Shown here one piece after another: positions 37,010-46,179 of a DNA stretch of 64,000 nucleotides (position 1 is its first letter; each line of letters opens with the position of its first letter). The position numbers and the translations under genes were made by a program. Under the pieces are notes generated by a model, which saw nothing but the letters and a program-made list of their open reading frames with translations, did no database searches and was not told the DNA's origin. This DNA comes from Bacillus sp. V5-8f (GTDB lineage Bacteria > Bacillota > Bacilli > Bacillales > DSM-1321): positions 1 through 64,000 of the forward strand of contig NZ_PGUW01000005.1 in assembly GCF_002863565.1 (NCBI RefSeq). Reading direction: 5' to 3'.

Positions 37010-37546
37010 TTACTCATCCTCAAAATCAACAAGGAAATCCGGATTTAAATCTTCAAACTCTGCATCTGAGTCTAAGCCCCATTCTTCATCGTCACAGCCA
37101 TTCGGATTGACGGCAACGCATACCTTCGTTTCTCCGACTACTTCCACAAAGAATTCCCTTTCCACATGTACCATGATCTTTTTCCCATCCGGGGAGATAC
37201 TGGCCTCGATGCAGTTCGGCTGTTGGACTGCCTTGGCAATGATATCATCATCATCATTGTATTCAGGGTCCCGGTACTTTAAGGAAACGGTATCCGTATA
37301 ATGCACTTTTTCACACACTAGGTCAGTTTTTGTATTATGTTGAGTAGAATACCAGACGTTAATTTCAAATGTACCGCGTATCTCCACTTTGTTGCCGATC
37401 TTTTTTGCCTCATACTTATGATTGATAATCCAGCAACCTAAAATGCTTGATGGTTGATGTGCCGGGGAAATGGTATGTGTGGACTTTGTATATTTACGTC
37501 CTTTTCCAACCACGGCCTTGGTTATAATTTCTCTGTATTGTGCCAT
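37010..37546 (-). CDS. cotE: Outer spore coat morphogenetic protein CotE
   Basis: Builds the outer coat on the forming spore. The 178-aa protein matches CotE over its length: [20 protein letters not shown] at the start, [17 protein letters not shown], and the acidic C-terminus (about 158-178). It is in the conserved place between ricA and mutS, monocistronic, with AGGAGG before the ATG and a CATA-N3-TA promoter element about 110 bp upstream. Confidence 0.96.
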   Translation of the reverse strand: MAQYREIITKAVVGKGRKYTKSTHTISPAHQPSSILGCWIINHKYEAKKIGNKVEIRGTFEINVWYSTQHNTKTDLVCEKVHYTDTVSLKYRDPEYNDDDDIIAKAVQQPNCIEASISPDGKKIMVHVEREFFVEVVGETKVCVAVNPNGCDDEEWGLDSDAEFEDLNPDFLVDFEDE

Positions 37547-37654
37547 GCTAGCGAACCCTCCTCATACAGTTTCCATTCATCCTATGCGTGTTATTAGTCC
37601 AGTGTGCGAATTATTTTTATAAAAGAACCTGACATCTGAATCAGTTGATTGCGA

Positions 37655-37663
37655 TATTTTATG
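37655..37663 (-). promoter_or_regulatory. Possible sigma-E/sigma-K -10 element of cotE
   Basis: CATAAAATA on the minus strand fits the CATA-N3-TA pattern of mother-cell sigma factors and is close to the sigma-E form. cotE is known to have both sigma-E and sigma-K promoters in B. subtilis. The -35 was not confirmed. Confidence 0.4.
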
Positions 37664-37829
37664 CCGTCATTTAATGATATGTGCCAAGACGGACTATTAT
37701 GGTTTAGATCTGTTAATTATTAATTCGCTTTCCTTTAACGGGAGACTGGGAATCTATTCTTCTATATATATGCATATTTTTGCGACCAGACATTTATCAT
37801 ACTGCGTAACATAAGGAGGGGTGTTTTGT

Positions 37830-37907
37830 ATGGATCATTTTTTATCAATTCACATGAAATTTGGTTACTCTCCGCAAATAAAAAAACTGCCTGTATTACT
37901 TAACTAG
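37830..37907 (+). CDS. Candidate 25-aa ORF between ricA and cotE
   Basis: ATG-initiated 25-codon ORF preceded by AAGGAGGGG nine bases upstream, a near-perfect ribosome site. The product begins MDHFLSIHMKFGYSPQIKK. Its stop codon lies in the loop of the following hairpin, which would end a rightward transcript too. No homology is recognised. It is antisense to nothing and lies in a 417-bp gap between cotE and ricA. Confidence 0.35.
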   Translation: MDHFLSIHMKFGYSPQIKKLPVLLN

Positions 37908-37921
37908 TACTACAGGCAGTT
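37878..37921 (-). terminator. ricA terminator, possibly bidirectional
   Basis: AACTGCCTGTA (37885-37895) pairs with TACAGGCAGTT (37911-37921); T-rich sequence follows on both strands, longer on the minus strand. Confidence 0.85.
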
Positions 37922-37963
37922 TTGTATTTAGAATCAAATTTTTTTAATGCCAGTTATAGGCAA

Positions 37964-38389
37964 TCAGCAGCTGCTGCCGCCGGCACGGACTTTTGATCCT
38001 GTTTCACCACTCAGCAAATCGCCCCCGGTGGATTCAATAATCGAGTCCGTTACAGTATTGGATACCTGAGATGCAACCATCTGGAGCAAATCATTAACAT
38101 CTCCTTGAGATTGTTTGAATTCCTGGACAATCGGAAGTTCATCCAATTCCTGCTCCAGTGCATCGATTTTATCCTGTACCTGCTTAAAAGCCTTATCTTT
38201 TCCGTAATTCTGGAAATTAACTGCTTGTTTTTGCAGGCTTTTGATACTAGCAATCATTTCGCGTACCTTCTGGTTTTCGTTAATTTGAGCTTCTGCACGC
38301 TTAAAGAAATCAACTTCTTCAGTTTCTGCAATCATTTTCGCAAGGTCTGCCGCTTTTGCTAGGATGTCATCTTTTGTATATTTCGCCAT
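37964..38389 (-). CDS. ricA: RicA (YmcA), YlbF-family RNA-processing regulator
   Basis: Small helical protein of the YlbF/YmcA family that with RicF and RicT stimulates RNase Y cleavages and promotes sporulation, competence and biofilm formation. The 141-aa product has helices matching the family (DILAKAADLAKMIAETEEVD, REMIASIKSLQKQAVNFQNY) and the Cys-ending tail GSKVRAGGSSC, which in RicA helps to bind an Fe-S cluster. It lies two bases after miaB, in the same order as in B. subtilis. Confidence 0.92.
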   Translation of the reverse strand: MAKYTKDDILAKAADLAKMIAETEEVDFFKRAEAQINENQKVREMIASIKSLQKQAVNFQNYGKDKAFKQVQDKIDALEQELDELPIVQEFKQSQGDVNDLLQMVASQVSNTVTDSIIESTGGDLLSGETGSKVRAGGSSC

Positions 38390-38391
38390 CT

Positions 38392-39936
38392 TTATTCCAC
38401 CTCTACCGCTGTAGCTTCTTCAACCATCTCTCCGTTAAGTGACCAGGTTTTTGCTTCTGTAATTTTCACTTTAACAATCCGGCCAATTGCAGACTTAGGT
38501 CCTATGAAGTTTACAAGCTTATTTTTTCTTGTATAGCCGGCAAAAACATCCGGATTATTCTTGCTTTCCCCTTCAACAAGTACTTCCACTATCTGGCCTT
38601 CCATTTCTTTCATTTTCTTGGCGGAAAATTCGTTAACAAGAGCATTTAACCTCTGCAGACGTTCTTTCTTAACTTCCATTGGTACGTTATCTTTCATGTT
38701 TGCCGCGGGCGTTCCTTCACGCGGTGAATAAATGAATGTGTAAGCAGCATCATACCCCACTTCCCTGTATAGGGACAGTGTTTCCTCAAATTGCTCATCT
38801 GTTTCATTAGGATAGCCTACGATGATATCAGTTGTCAGGGCAACATCCGGAATAGCCGTTTTAATCTTCCTGACAAGGTCCAAATACTGTTCTCGAGTGT
38901 ATTTACGTGCCATGATTTTAAGAACATCGCTGCTTCCGGATTGGACAGGAAGATGGATATGCTCGACTAGATTGCCGCCTTTTGCGAGTACTTCTATGAG
39001 GTAGTCATCGAAATCGCGCGGATGGCTTGTTGTAAAACGTATTCGCGGGATATCAATTTTGCGGATCTCATCCATCAAGTCAGCAAGACCATACTTAATA
39101 TCTTCGAAGTCCTTTCCGTAGGCGTTTACGTTTTGGCCAAGAAGCGTAATCTCCTGGTATCCTTGGGAAGCCAAATGGCGAACCTCCTGGATAATATCCT
39201 CCGGGCGCCGGCTCCGCTCTTTACCCCTTGTATAAGGTACGATACAGTACGTACAAAACTTATCGCAGCCATACATAATATTAACCCAGGCTTTAGTCTG
39301 GCCTTTACGAACTTTTGGAAGGTTTTCAATAACATCGCCTTCCTTGGACCAAACTTCGATCACCATTTCCTTTGACATATAAGCATCATTCAAAATGTGC
39401 GGCAGGCGATGAATATTATGAGTACCAAAAATCATATCCACAAACTGGTGCTTGGAAAGAATTCGATTGACTACAGATTCTTCCTGAGACATGCAGCCGC
39501 ATACACCAAGCAAAAGATCCGGCTTTTCCATCTTCAGGGCCTTTAAGTGGCCAAGCTCGCCAAATACTTTGTTTTCAGCATTTTCACGGATTGCGCATGT
39601 ATTTAGCAGGATGACATTAGCATCTTCCACTGTTTGTGATGGTTCATATCCAAGTGCCATGAAGATTCCGGCCATTACTTCTGTATCATGTTCATTCATT
39701 TGGCAGCCGTAAGTGCGGATGTAAAATTTACGGCCCTCGCCCATCCCGCGATATTCCTCTGGAATCCCGAAGTCTTTATGATATTTTACTTCTTCTTTGC
39801 CTCGTTTTTTTGCATCCTTTAAGGAAGGCGGGACATATACGGCCTGGAAGTACTTGCTGTAATCCTTTTCGGATTTTTTGTCCGCTGAATTTTCAGCCTG
39901 TACTTTTTGTGAATCTAATCGTTGCTCTTCGTTCAT
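38392..39936 (-). CDS. miaB: tRNA-2-methylthio-N6-dimethylallyladenosine synthase MiaB
   Basis: Radical-SAM enzyme adding methylthio to i6A37 made by MiaA. From the ATG at 39936 (GGGG seven bases upstream) it is 514 aa. It has the N-terminal UPF0004 domain with cysteines in [20 protein letters not shown] and GVCGCMSQ, the radical-SAM cluster in [14 protein letters not shown], and a C-terminal TRAM domain. The frame stays open further upstream but that extension (to 40113) is hydrophobic and unlike the family. The ricA gene follows. Confidence 0.96.
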   Translation of the reverse strand: MNEEQRLDSQKVQAENSADKKSEKDYSKYFQAVYVPPSLKDAKKRGKEEVKYHKDFGIPEEYRGMGEGRKFYIRTYGCQMNEHDTEVMAGIFMALGYEPSQTVEDANVILLNTCAIRENAENKVFGELGHLKALKMEKPDLLLGVCGCMSQEESVVNRILSKHQFVDMIFGTHNIHRLPHILNDAYMSKEMVIEVWSKEGDVIENLPKVRKGQTKAWVNIMYGCDKFCTYCIVPYTRGKERSRRPEDIIQEVRHLASQGYQEITLLGQNVNAYGKDFEDIKYGLADLMDEIRKIDIPRIRFTTSHPRDFDDYLIEVLAKGGNLVEHIHLPVQSGSSDVLKIMARKYTREQYLDLVRKIKTAIPDVALTTDIIVGYPNETDEQFEETLSLYREVGYDAAYTFIYSPREGTPAANMKDNVPMEVKKERLQRLNALVNEFSAKKMKEMEGQIVEVLVEGESKNNPDVFAGYTRKNKLVNFIGPKSAIGRIVKVKITEAKTWSLNGEMVEEATAVEVE

Positions 39937-40179
39937 GTTTATCCCCTTTCCAGTAAGCCAATTCCCCATAATGGGAAAACTTATTAACAGATAACCGCAA
40001 GCCATGTACTTTCTTTTAGTCGTTTTACCATACACATTACTATAGTATATAGCTTTTAATAGGAAGAAACAATACTTCACACAGGGGAGCGCTAATTGTT
40101 TGAGAGTTGTCACAGTCTTATATGTAAATCCGAGGCAGACCCTCCTATCCCCTGCCTCAGGAACCCTAGATCACTCTTG

Positions 40180-41343
40180 TTATCTTTTAATAATACCAAA
40201 GTCTTTACCGGCTCTATCAAAAGCATCAAGTGCCTGCTGCAGGACTTCCATAGAATGCTGGGCGGTAACGATGGTACGAACTCTCGCTGATCCCTTTGCA
40301 ACTGTTGGAAAGGAAATTCCCTGTGCAAACACCCCGTATTCCATAAGCTTATCAGAGAAACGGTGTGCTAGTCCTTCATCTCCTACAATAACAGGAGTTA
40401 TTGGCGTTTCGCTTTTTCCGGTGTTGTAGCCTAGGCTTCGTAATCCCTTTTTAAAGAATTTCGTATTTTCCCATAGCCTTTCTATTAACTCGGGTTCTTC
40501 CAAAAGAACATCAAGCGCTTCAATACACGCTGCCGTGACGCTAGGGGGATGGGACGTGCTGAACAAGAACGGCCTTCCTTTATGAATCAAGTAATTTATT
40601 AAAGTCTGTGTGCTGGCGACATAGCCACCCAGGACTCCAATCGCCTTGCTTAAAGTACCAACTTGGATATGGACCCTTCCATCAAGTCCGAAATGATTCA
40701 CTGTACCTCTGCCATTCTTGCCGAGAACTCCTGATGCATGGGCATCATCCACCATGGTCAATGCATCGTATTTATCCGCCAGGGCCACGATTTCAGGAAG
40801 AGGGGCGATATTCCCATCCATCGAAAAAACTCCATCGGTAACAATAAGCCGTTTGCGGTATTTTCCGGTCTCCTTAAGAACTGCCTCAAGCGAATTCATA
40901 TTTACATGTTTATATACCTTTCGTGCTGCCTTTGTTAAACGGATGCCATCGATGATAGAGGCATGATTCAATTCATCGGATATTACAACATCTTCAGGTG
41001 AGAGAATTGCGGAGAGTACTCCTTGATTTGTGGTAAAACCGGATTGAAAGACAAGGGTTGCTTCTGTGTGTTTAAATGCGGCCAGTTTTTTCTCAAGCTG
41101 TTCATGCATTGATAGCGTGCCGGCAATGGTTCGTACAGAACCCGTTCCCGCCCCGTATTTTTCAATGGCCTCTATTGCTGCTTTACGAAGCCGCGCATGC
41201 GAGGTTAGTCCTAAGTAGTTATTTGATGAAAGCTGAATTAGCTCCCTTCCATCAATCGTAACTTTTGCTCCCTGTTCTGACTGCAGTGGTACCAGCTCAC
41301 GAAATGTACCACCCTTCTTCATGGCATCCAGTTCTTCATGCAA
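40180..41343 (-). CDS. kbl: Glycine C-acetyltransferase (2-amino-3-ketobutyrate CoA ligase)
   Basis: Second step of threonine breakdown: splits 2-amino-3-ketobutyrate with CoA to glycine and acetyl-CoA, after Tdh. PLP enzyme of the alpha-oxoamine synthase family: [30 protein letters not shown] and the PLP Lys in [12 protein letters not shown]. From the TTG at 41343 it is 387 aa. The Bacillus family N-terminus, however, aligns with six more codons that start at a CTG (41361), eight bases after a GGAGG site, so a CTG start is likely. It lies about 70-90 bp after tdh, the same operon. Confidence 0.95.
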   Translation of the reverse strand: MHEELDAMKKGGTFRELVPLQSEQGAKVTIDGRELIQLSSNNYLGLTSHARLRKAAIEAIEKYGAGTGSVRTIAGTLSMHEQLEKKLAAFKHTEATLVFQSGFTTNQGVLSAILSPEDVVISDELNHASIIDGIRLTKAARKVYKHVNMNSLEAVLKETGKYRKRLIVTDGVFSMDGNIAPLPEIVALADKYDALTMVDDAHASGVLGKNGRGTVNHFGLDGRVHIQVGTLSKAIGVLGGYVASTQTLINYLIHKGRPFLFSTSHPPSVTAACIEALDVLLEEPELIERLWENTKFFKKGLRSLGYNTGKSETPITPVIVGDEGLAHRFSDKLMEYGVFAQGISFPTVAKGSARVRTIVTAQHSMEVLQQALDAFDRAGKDFGIIKR

Positions 41344-41430
41344 GTACTCAAAACCTTTCAGGGAAATCTCCTCCTCTAATGTTTACTATCTACTATGTTT
41401 ATTTTTCAATAGCGCTATTAGAATCCCTTT

Positions 41431-42474
41431 TTAAGGATAAAGGACAATTTTTCCACAGTTTCCCTTGATCATTAAATCAAATGCTTTTTTATAGTCTTCA
41501 AGAGGAAAATGATGGGTGATGATTGGCTTGACGTCCACCTGCCCAGAGTTGAGCAGGCCAGATACCTGCTGCCAGGTTTTAAACATTTCCCTACCGGTAA
41601 TTCCCTGAACTGTTATGCCCTTGAAAACTATATCTTCGGTAAAGTCGATTTCCACTAGCATTGAAGGCAGGCTTAGGATAGAAACGCGGCCGCCGTTTGT
41701 CACCATTTTAAATCCCTGGTTAATAGCGGTAGGATGCCCGCTCATTTCACATACAACATCTACTCCATTTCCATGTGTCAATCGTTGCACTATTTTTATA
41801 GGATCCTGCTTTGCGGAATTTATCACCACGGCTGCTCCAAGCTTTTTGGCTATAGCAAGGCGATAATCATTAACATCAAACGCATAAATCTTTGAAGCTC
41901 CAGCTGCTTTAGCTATACATACAGCCATCATGCCTATAGGGCCGCAGCCAATCACCGCTACATTCATTCCCGCAATTTCACCTGCGAGAACAGTATGAAC
42001 AGCATTTCCCATAGGTTCTTGTAGGGAAGCCACATCATAAGGCATATCCTCCGGGTTTTTCCACAAGTTTCCTTCAGGTAAAACTACATACTCTGCAAAG
42101 CAGCCTTGTGTGTCCACACCGATAATTTTTGTATGTTTGCAAATATGAAACTTCCCGGATAGGCATTGCGGACATCTGCCACATACGATATGCGTCTCAG
42201 CCGAAACAAAATCCCCTGGTTTAACACTCTTAACCTTAGACCCTATCTTTGCTACCTCTCCCGAGAACTCATGACCGAACACATACGGGGGATTGACCCT
42301 TCCTGCCGCCCATTCATCCCAAGTGTATATATGAATATCTGTTCCACAAATCGAGGTAGCTTTTACTTTAATTAATACTTCCTCGTCATTAATTATTGGT
42401 ATTGTGATATTTTCCAATTGGGCGCCATATCCACGGCAGTGCTTCACCAACGCTTTCATTTTTCCGTTCACCAT
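41431..42474 (-). CDS. tdh: L-threonine 3-dehydrogenase
   Basis: Zinc-dependent medium-chain dehydrogenase that oxidises threonine to 2-amino-3-ketobutyrate with NAD+. The 347-aa protein has the catalytic zinc Cys in SICGTDIHIY, GHEFSGEVAKIG, the structural zinc cluster CGRCPQCLSGKFHIC, and the Rossmann GCGPIGMMAV. The ATG at 42474 follows GGGGGAG; the frame extends two codons to a GTG. First gene of tdh-kbl. Confidence 0.96.
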   Translation of the reverse strand: MVNGKMKALVKHCRGYGAQLENITIPIINDEEVLIKVKATSICGTDIHIYTWDEWAAGRVNPPYVFGHEFSGEVAKIGSKVKSVKPGDFVSAETHIVCGRCPQCLSGKFHICKHTKIIGVDTQGCFAEYVVLPEGNLWKNPEDMPYDVASLQEPMGNAVHTVLAGEIAGMNVAVIGCGPIGMMAVCIAKAAGASKIYAFDVNDYRLAIAKKLGAAVVINSAKQDPIKIVQRLTHGNGVDVVCEMSGHPTAINQGFKMVTNGGRVSILSLPSMLVEIDFTEDIVFKGITVQGITGREMFKTWQQVSGLLNSGQVDVKPIITHHFPLEDYKKAFDLMIKGNCGKIVLYP

Positions 42475-42675
42475 GAACACTCTCCCCCAAAAAAATCGGG
42501 TTAATTCTTATCTTCATAGTATTCTAGCCTATCCAAAAAATGCATGTACCTTTCCATGTCTTTTTCACACGAACAATTGGTTACATAGAAAGTATGATTT
42601 ATATCCGACTATGCATGTTTCTTTCATTCTTTTGTTGAATTGTGGACATTGTCCCATGCAGCTTGTCAATTCGTG

Positions 42676-42684
42676 CATAAAATA
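42676..42684 (+). promoter_or_regulatory. Sigma-E/K-type -10 element of the charged-repeat gene
   Basis: CATAAAATA matches the CATA-N3-TA -10 pattern of sigma-K/sigma-E promoters and lies 38 bases before the start codon of the gene at 42722, a suitable distance. A -35 AC is not clear. Confidence 0.45.
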
Positions 42685-42721
42685 TGTTAGAAATTCAATA
42701 AATTTTTTAAGGAGTGACAGC

Positions 42722-43165
42722 ATGGGCCAACGAAACAAACGGCGCCGAGCACGAAATGAAGAATTTCGTGATTGTGATTGCAACTGCAATGAAGACTGGG
42801 ATTACTGTGATGATTGGTGTGGCGATGAACCTGATGAGCGCGATTATGGATACAGAAATAGATACGGTAATGAATCCGAAGACTGTGATAATGATTTGGA
42901 AAACAGTGATGATGAATTCAGGCGAAGAGATGAAGAAGAAGACCGGCGCAGGGAAGAAGAGGAAGTTAGACGAAGACGTGAAGAAGAGGATCGTCGCAGG
43001 GAAGAAGATCAATTTAGACGAAGACGTGATCGATTTGGCAGAAGGGAAGAAGATTATAGGGACACTCGTGATACTGATTTCCGGAGCAGACCTGGAGCAT
43101 TTAGAAACACACAAGAAGATGAACGAGACAGAAGAATCAGGCGTGGTCCATTCAGATGGTTTTAA
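42722..43165 (+). CDS. Cys-rich/Arg-Glu-Asp repeat protein, probable spore coat-associated
   Basis: A 147-aa low-complexity protein. After a basic start (GQRNKRRRARNEEF) residues 17-34 hold five cysteines among acidic and aromatic residues (CDCNCNEDWDYCDDWCG), then an acidic Tyr/Asn segment, then two near-copies of a 16-residue unit (about 71-86 and 87-102: EDRRREE followed by RRRR) and a basic tail ending GPFRWF. AAGGAG precedes the ATG, a CATA-N3-TA element lies 38 bases upstream and a strong terminator follows. Mother-cell promoter type and composition suggest a coat or outer-layer protein, as CotG-like proteins are also highly charged repeats. The longer frame from 42404 is not supported. 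Function is inference. Confidence 0.65.
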   Translation: MGQRNKRRRARNEEFRDCDCNCNEDWDYCDDWCGDEPDERDYGYRNRYGNESEDCDNDLENSDDEFRRRDEEEDRRREEEEVRRRREEEDRRREEDQFRRRRDRFGRREEDYRDTRDTDFRSRPGAFRNTQEDERDRRIRRGPFRWF

Positions 43166-43208
43166 TCATCCATTATTTAAAAACCAGTTTACGAAAGCAG
43201 AAAGAATA

Positions 43209-43245
43209 AGTCCGGTTCATAATGAACCGGACTATCACATTTTTT
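43209..43245 (+). terminator. Strong terminator after the charged-repeat gene
   Basis: AGTCCGGTTCA (43209-43219) pairs perfectly with TGAACCGGACT (43223-43233) around TAA, and TTTTTT follows after ATCACA. Confidence 0.85.
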
Positions 43246-43321
43246 AGCTATCTGAAAAATGGTGTTTACTGCGCAGATTAGGTTGAAGAAAAAATTATCG
43301 ATTTGACAAAGAAAGAGTAGC

Positions 43322-44188
43322 TTACATAAACTCAGCGACTAGCTGGTCAAAACTTTTTTCGCTCAACCTTAGGTCTGCTTTTGTCAAAGATTCTTCCCCA
43401 TAACCAGGGAGCAGTTCCTGATAAGACTGGCGCTCGGTATTTTGATAGATGATTCCAGTTACCAAACCATCATGTTCCATTACGGTTTGCATAGCCATTT
43501 CACGATTTGAAGACTCATAGCCTTCAATCGTGGCAAGCTTCGTTAAGTTCTCTTTAAACCAGTCATACGTATTAATTTTATTGTATGTTACGCATGGACT
43601 GAAAACATTGATGAACGAGAAGCCTTTATGTTTGATTCCTGCTTCTATGATTGCAGTCAAATCTTTTAGGTCTGTTGAAAAACTTTGTGCGACAAACGTT
43701 GCTCCAGCTGACAAAGCCAGTTCCATCGGTGAGATTGCCTGTTCAATGGAGCCCTCCGGCGTAGATTTCGTTTTAAATCCTGCCGCTGATCTCGGGGAAG
43801 TTTGCCCCTTCGTCAGCCCATAAATTTGATTGTCCATAACAATATACGTGATATCGATATTGCGGCGGATTGCGTGTATGGTATGTCCCATACCAATTGC
43901 AAAACCATCCCCATCCCCGCCTGACGCAATGACTGTCAATTCGCGGTTTGCCATTTTGACACCCTGAGCAATCGGAAGCGCGCGGCCATGGATGCCATGG
44001 AAACCGTAAGATTTAATATAGCCAGAAATACGCCCTGAGCAACCGATTCCTGATACCACGGCAAGCCCTTCAGGTTCAAGGCCGACATTGGCTGCAGCGC
44101 GCTGAATTGCGGCCTGGACTGAGAAGTCGCCGCAACCAGGGCACCAGTTTGGTTTTACATTATTGCGGAACTCTTTGAATGATGCCAT
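43322..44188 (-). CDS. korB: 2-oxoacid:ferredoxin oxidoreductase, beta subunit
   Basis: TPP-binding subunit that with KorA converts a 2-oxoacid (by family, 2-oxoglutarate or pyruvate) and CoA to the acyl-CoA, reducing ferredoxin. The 288-aa protein has PNWCPGCGDFSVQ near its start, and the TPP motif GGDGDGFAIGMGH followed by YIVMDNQIYGLTKGQ. The ATG at 44188 overlaps the end of korA by 29 bp; the open frame extends 12 codons more without a ribosome site. Substrate choice cannot be told from sequence here. Confidence 0.93.
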   Translation of the reverse strand: MASFKEFRNNVKPNWCPGCGDFSVQAAIQRAAANVGLEPEGLAVVSGIGCSGRISGYIKSYGFHGIHGRALPIAQGVKMANRELTVIASGGDGDGFAIGMGHTIHAIRRNIDITYIVMDNQIYGLTKGQTSPRSAAGFKTKSTPEGSIEQAISPMELALSAGATFVAQSFSTDLKDLTAIIEAGIKHKGFSFINVFSPCVTYNKINTYDWFKENLTKLATIEGYESSNREMAMQTVMEHDGLVTGIIYQNTERQSYQELLPGYGEESLTKADLRLSEKSFDQLVAEFM

Positions 44189-45926
44189 TATCGACCAACT
44201 CCTTGCATTGTGAATGTATTTCATGCGGCAGGAACGGATTTCCGTCGTACTTTAGGATGCTTTTAATCTTCCTTACATTGCCGACATTCATTTTCATAAT
44301 ATTAGCTAACTGCCCTGTGGCATTATTTTCGATTACAACCACATTTTTAGCAGAATCTACTAACGTTTCAATTTCTTCAGCCGGGAATGGATGGATTAAT
44401 CGGATGTGAGCGTGATTCACCTTGATACCCTCTGCCTCTAATCTGCCCATCGCTTCTTCAATTACCCCACGGGTTGAAATGTAACCAACAATCAGGAGAT
44501 CTGCTTCTGCATGTGGCGCATTCTTATATACCGGTGTTTTAAAAGCAACCTGCTCAATTTTCCTCATCCGCTTATCCATTTGGGCTTTACGGTTCCCTGA
44601 TGATTCAGACGGTTTCCCTGTTTCATCATGTTCAACACCTGTTACGTGGAATATACCGTTTGGTGTTCCTGGCAACACACGCGGGGAAATCCCATTTGCA
44701 GTTACTTCGTAGCGCTTAAAGTATTCACCGTTTTCCAATGCAGGAAGCTCCTCGGTAACCAGCTTACCGCGCCTGATTTCAACTCTGCTGTAATCAAGCG
44801 GCTCAACAGTCTGTTTGCCTAGCGACAGCTGGAGGTCTGAAAGAACGATTACCGGACATTGGTACTCTTCTGCCAAATTGAACGCCTCTGCTGTATCATA
44901 AAATGCTTCTTCAACCGTGCTTGGCGCCATCACAATTTTTGGTATCTCTCCGTGAGTTCCATAGATCATTGCCATAAGGTCTGACTGCTCCTGTTTTGTT
45001 GGAAGACCGGTAGACGGGCCTCCCCTTTGTGTATCAACGATAACAAGCGGTGTTTCGGTAATCCCAGAAAGACCGATTGCTTCCATTTTCAACGATAGGC
45101 CAGGACCTGCAGATGCAGTAAGCGCACGGATTCCGCCGTAATTAGCACCGATCGCCATTGTCGCAGCGGCAATTTCATCTTCTGTTTGAATCACCGTTCC
45201 ACCAAGCGCAGGAAGTTTTTTAATTAAGTACTCCATAATTTCAGAGGCAGGGGTGATTGGATACGCTGCCATAAAACGGCATCCACCGGCGAGTGCACCA
45301 AGAGCAATAGCATCGTTACCAATCATAAATAATCTTTTTTTGCCATCCGCTTTTTCAAGTTTCATAGCTCCTACTTTATCGCCTAGCTTTTCTGTCATAT
45401 GTTCATAGCCGGCTTTAATAGCATCCATATTCTTCTGGACAACCTGCTCACCTTTTCTGCCGAAGATTTCTCCGACAACTTCGGAAAATACATTAATATC
45501 CAATTCTAGAACGGCACTGGATGCGCCGATAGCTACCATATTTTTCATAAGGGATGTTCCAAGGTCCGTGGCAATTTCAGTAAATGGCACAGCATACAAT
45601 ACCGCATTCGTATCGTCAGGACGCACCGGGTTAAACTTGGCATCTGCAATGATAATTCCGCGATCATGAAGCTCTTTATAGTTTACGTCAATTGTCTCCT
45701 GGTCAAATGCAACAAGGATATCCAAGTCGTCGGAAATGGATCTTGTTTGCACAGTGCTGACACGAATTTTGTTATTTGTATGCCCACCCTTTATACGAGA
45801 TGAGAAATGGCGGTATCCATACAAGTAGTATCCTAACCTATTCAGGGCTATACTGAAAATTTCCCCCGTGCTTTCAATACCTTCCCCTTGTTGTCCGCCA
45901 ACTTTCCACGAAAGTTGATTGATCAT
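44160..45926 (-). CDS. korA: 2-oxoacid:ferredoxin oxidoreductase, alpha-gamma fused subunit
   Basis: The 588-aa protein begins with the gamma domain (WKVGGQQGEGIESTGEIFS, RHFSSRIKGGHTNNKIRVS) and continues with the alpha pyrimidine-binding and transketolase-C-like domains (GCRFMAAYPITPASEIMEYL, ASAGPGLSLKMEAIGL, DTQRGGPSTGLPTKQEQSDL). Gamma-alpha fusion is usual in Bacillus Kor enzymes. It is the first gene of korAB, which lies between a dipeptidase gene and the tdh region, a common Bacillaceae order. Confidence 0.94.
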   Translation of the reverse strand: MINQLSWKVGGQQGEGIESTGEIFSIALNRLGYYLYGYRHFSSRIKGGHTNNKIRVSTVQTRSISDDLDILVAFDQETIDVNYKELHDRGIIIADAKFNPVRPDDTNAVLYAVPFTEIATDLGTSLMKNMVAIGASSAVLELDINVFSEVVGEIFGRKGEQVVQKNMDAIKAGYEHMTEKLGDKVGAMKLEKADGKKRLFMIGNDAIALGALAGGCRFMAAYPITPASEIMEYLIKKLPALGGTVIQTEDEIAAATMAIGANYGGIRALTASAGPGLSLKMEAIGLSGITETPLVIVDTQRGGPSTGLPTKQEQSDLMAMIYGTHGEIPKIVMAPSTVEEAFYDTAEAFNLAEEYQCPVIVLSDLQLSLGKQTVEPLDYSRVEIRRGKLVTEELPALENGEYFKRYEVTANGISPRVLPGTPNGIFHVTGVEHDETGKPSESSGNRKAQMDKRMRKIEQVAFKTPVYKNAPHAEADLLIVGYISTRGVIEEAMGRLEAEGIKVNHAHIRLIHPFPAEEIETLVDSAKNVVVIENNATGQLANIMKMNVGNVRKIKSILKYDGNPFLPHEIHSQCKELVDNGIIQRVPQ

Positions 45927-46179
45927 GTTTTACACCCCTCCAGATACGGTTAAAATATTATTCTCTCGTGAAAACTACTATTGAGACACCCCTCTTAATA
46001 AATGTAATCATCTGAATATGTATAAAAATAGGTTCATTTTATCATAGGAAAGGTGTACTAAACGCTTTCAATTCTAGCCCTAAACCCCCAAAAAAGCAAC
46101 CCTTTGCCAACAATAATTGGTAGTTTCAGAGGTAATTTTTTGTATATTTTGATAATTTAGAGAAATTTAGCGAACGCAG

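Noticed and set aside
39937-40113. 59-codon N-terminal extension of miaB
   Set aside because: Hydrophobic, unlike MiaB N-termini, and without a ribosome site.
42404-42721. Upstream extension of the charged-repeat gene
   Set aside because: It overlaps the tdh start region and crosses the putative promoter; the ATG at 42722 has the good ribosome site.
42920-43030. Tandem repeats near 43 kb as a CRISPR-like array
   Set aside because: They are two in-frame 48-bp coding units without spacers, encoding the charged repeat.
42707-43114. 135-codon hydrophobic ORF antisense to the charged-repeat gene
   Set aside because: It mirrors the Arg/Glu codon repeats (Ile/Phe/Ser-rich) and has no independent support.
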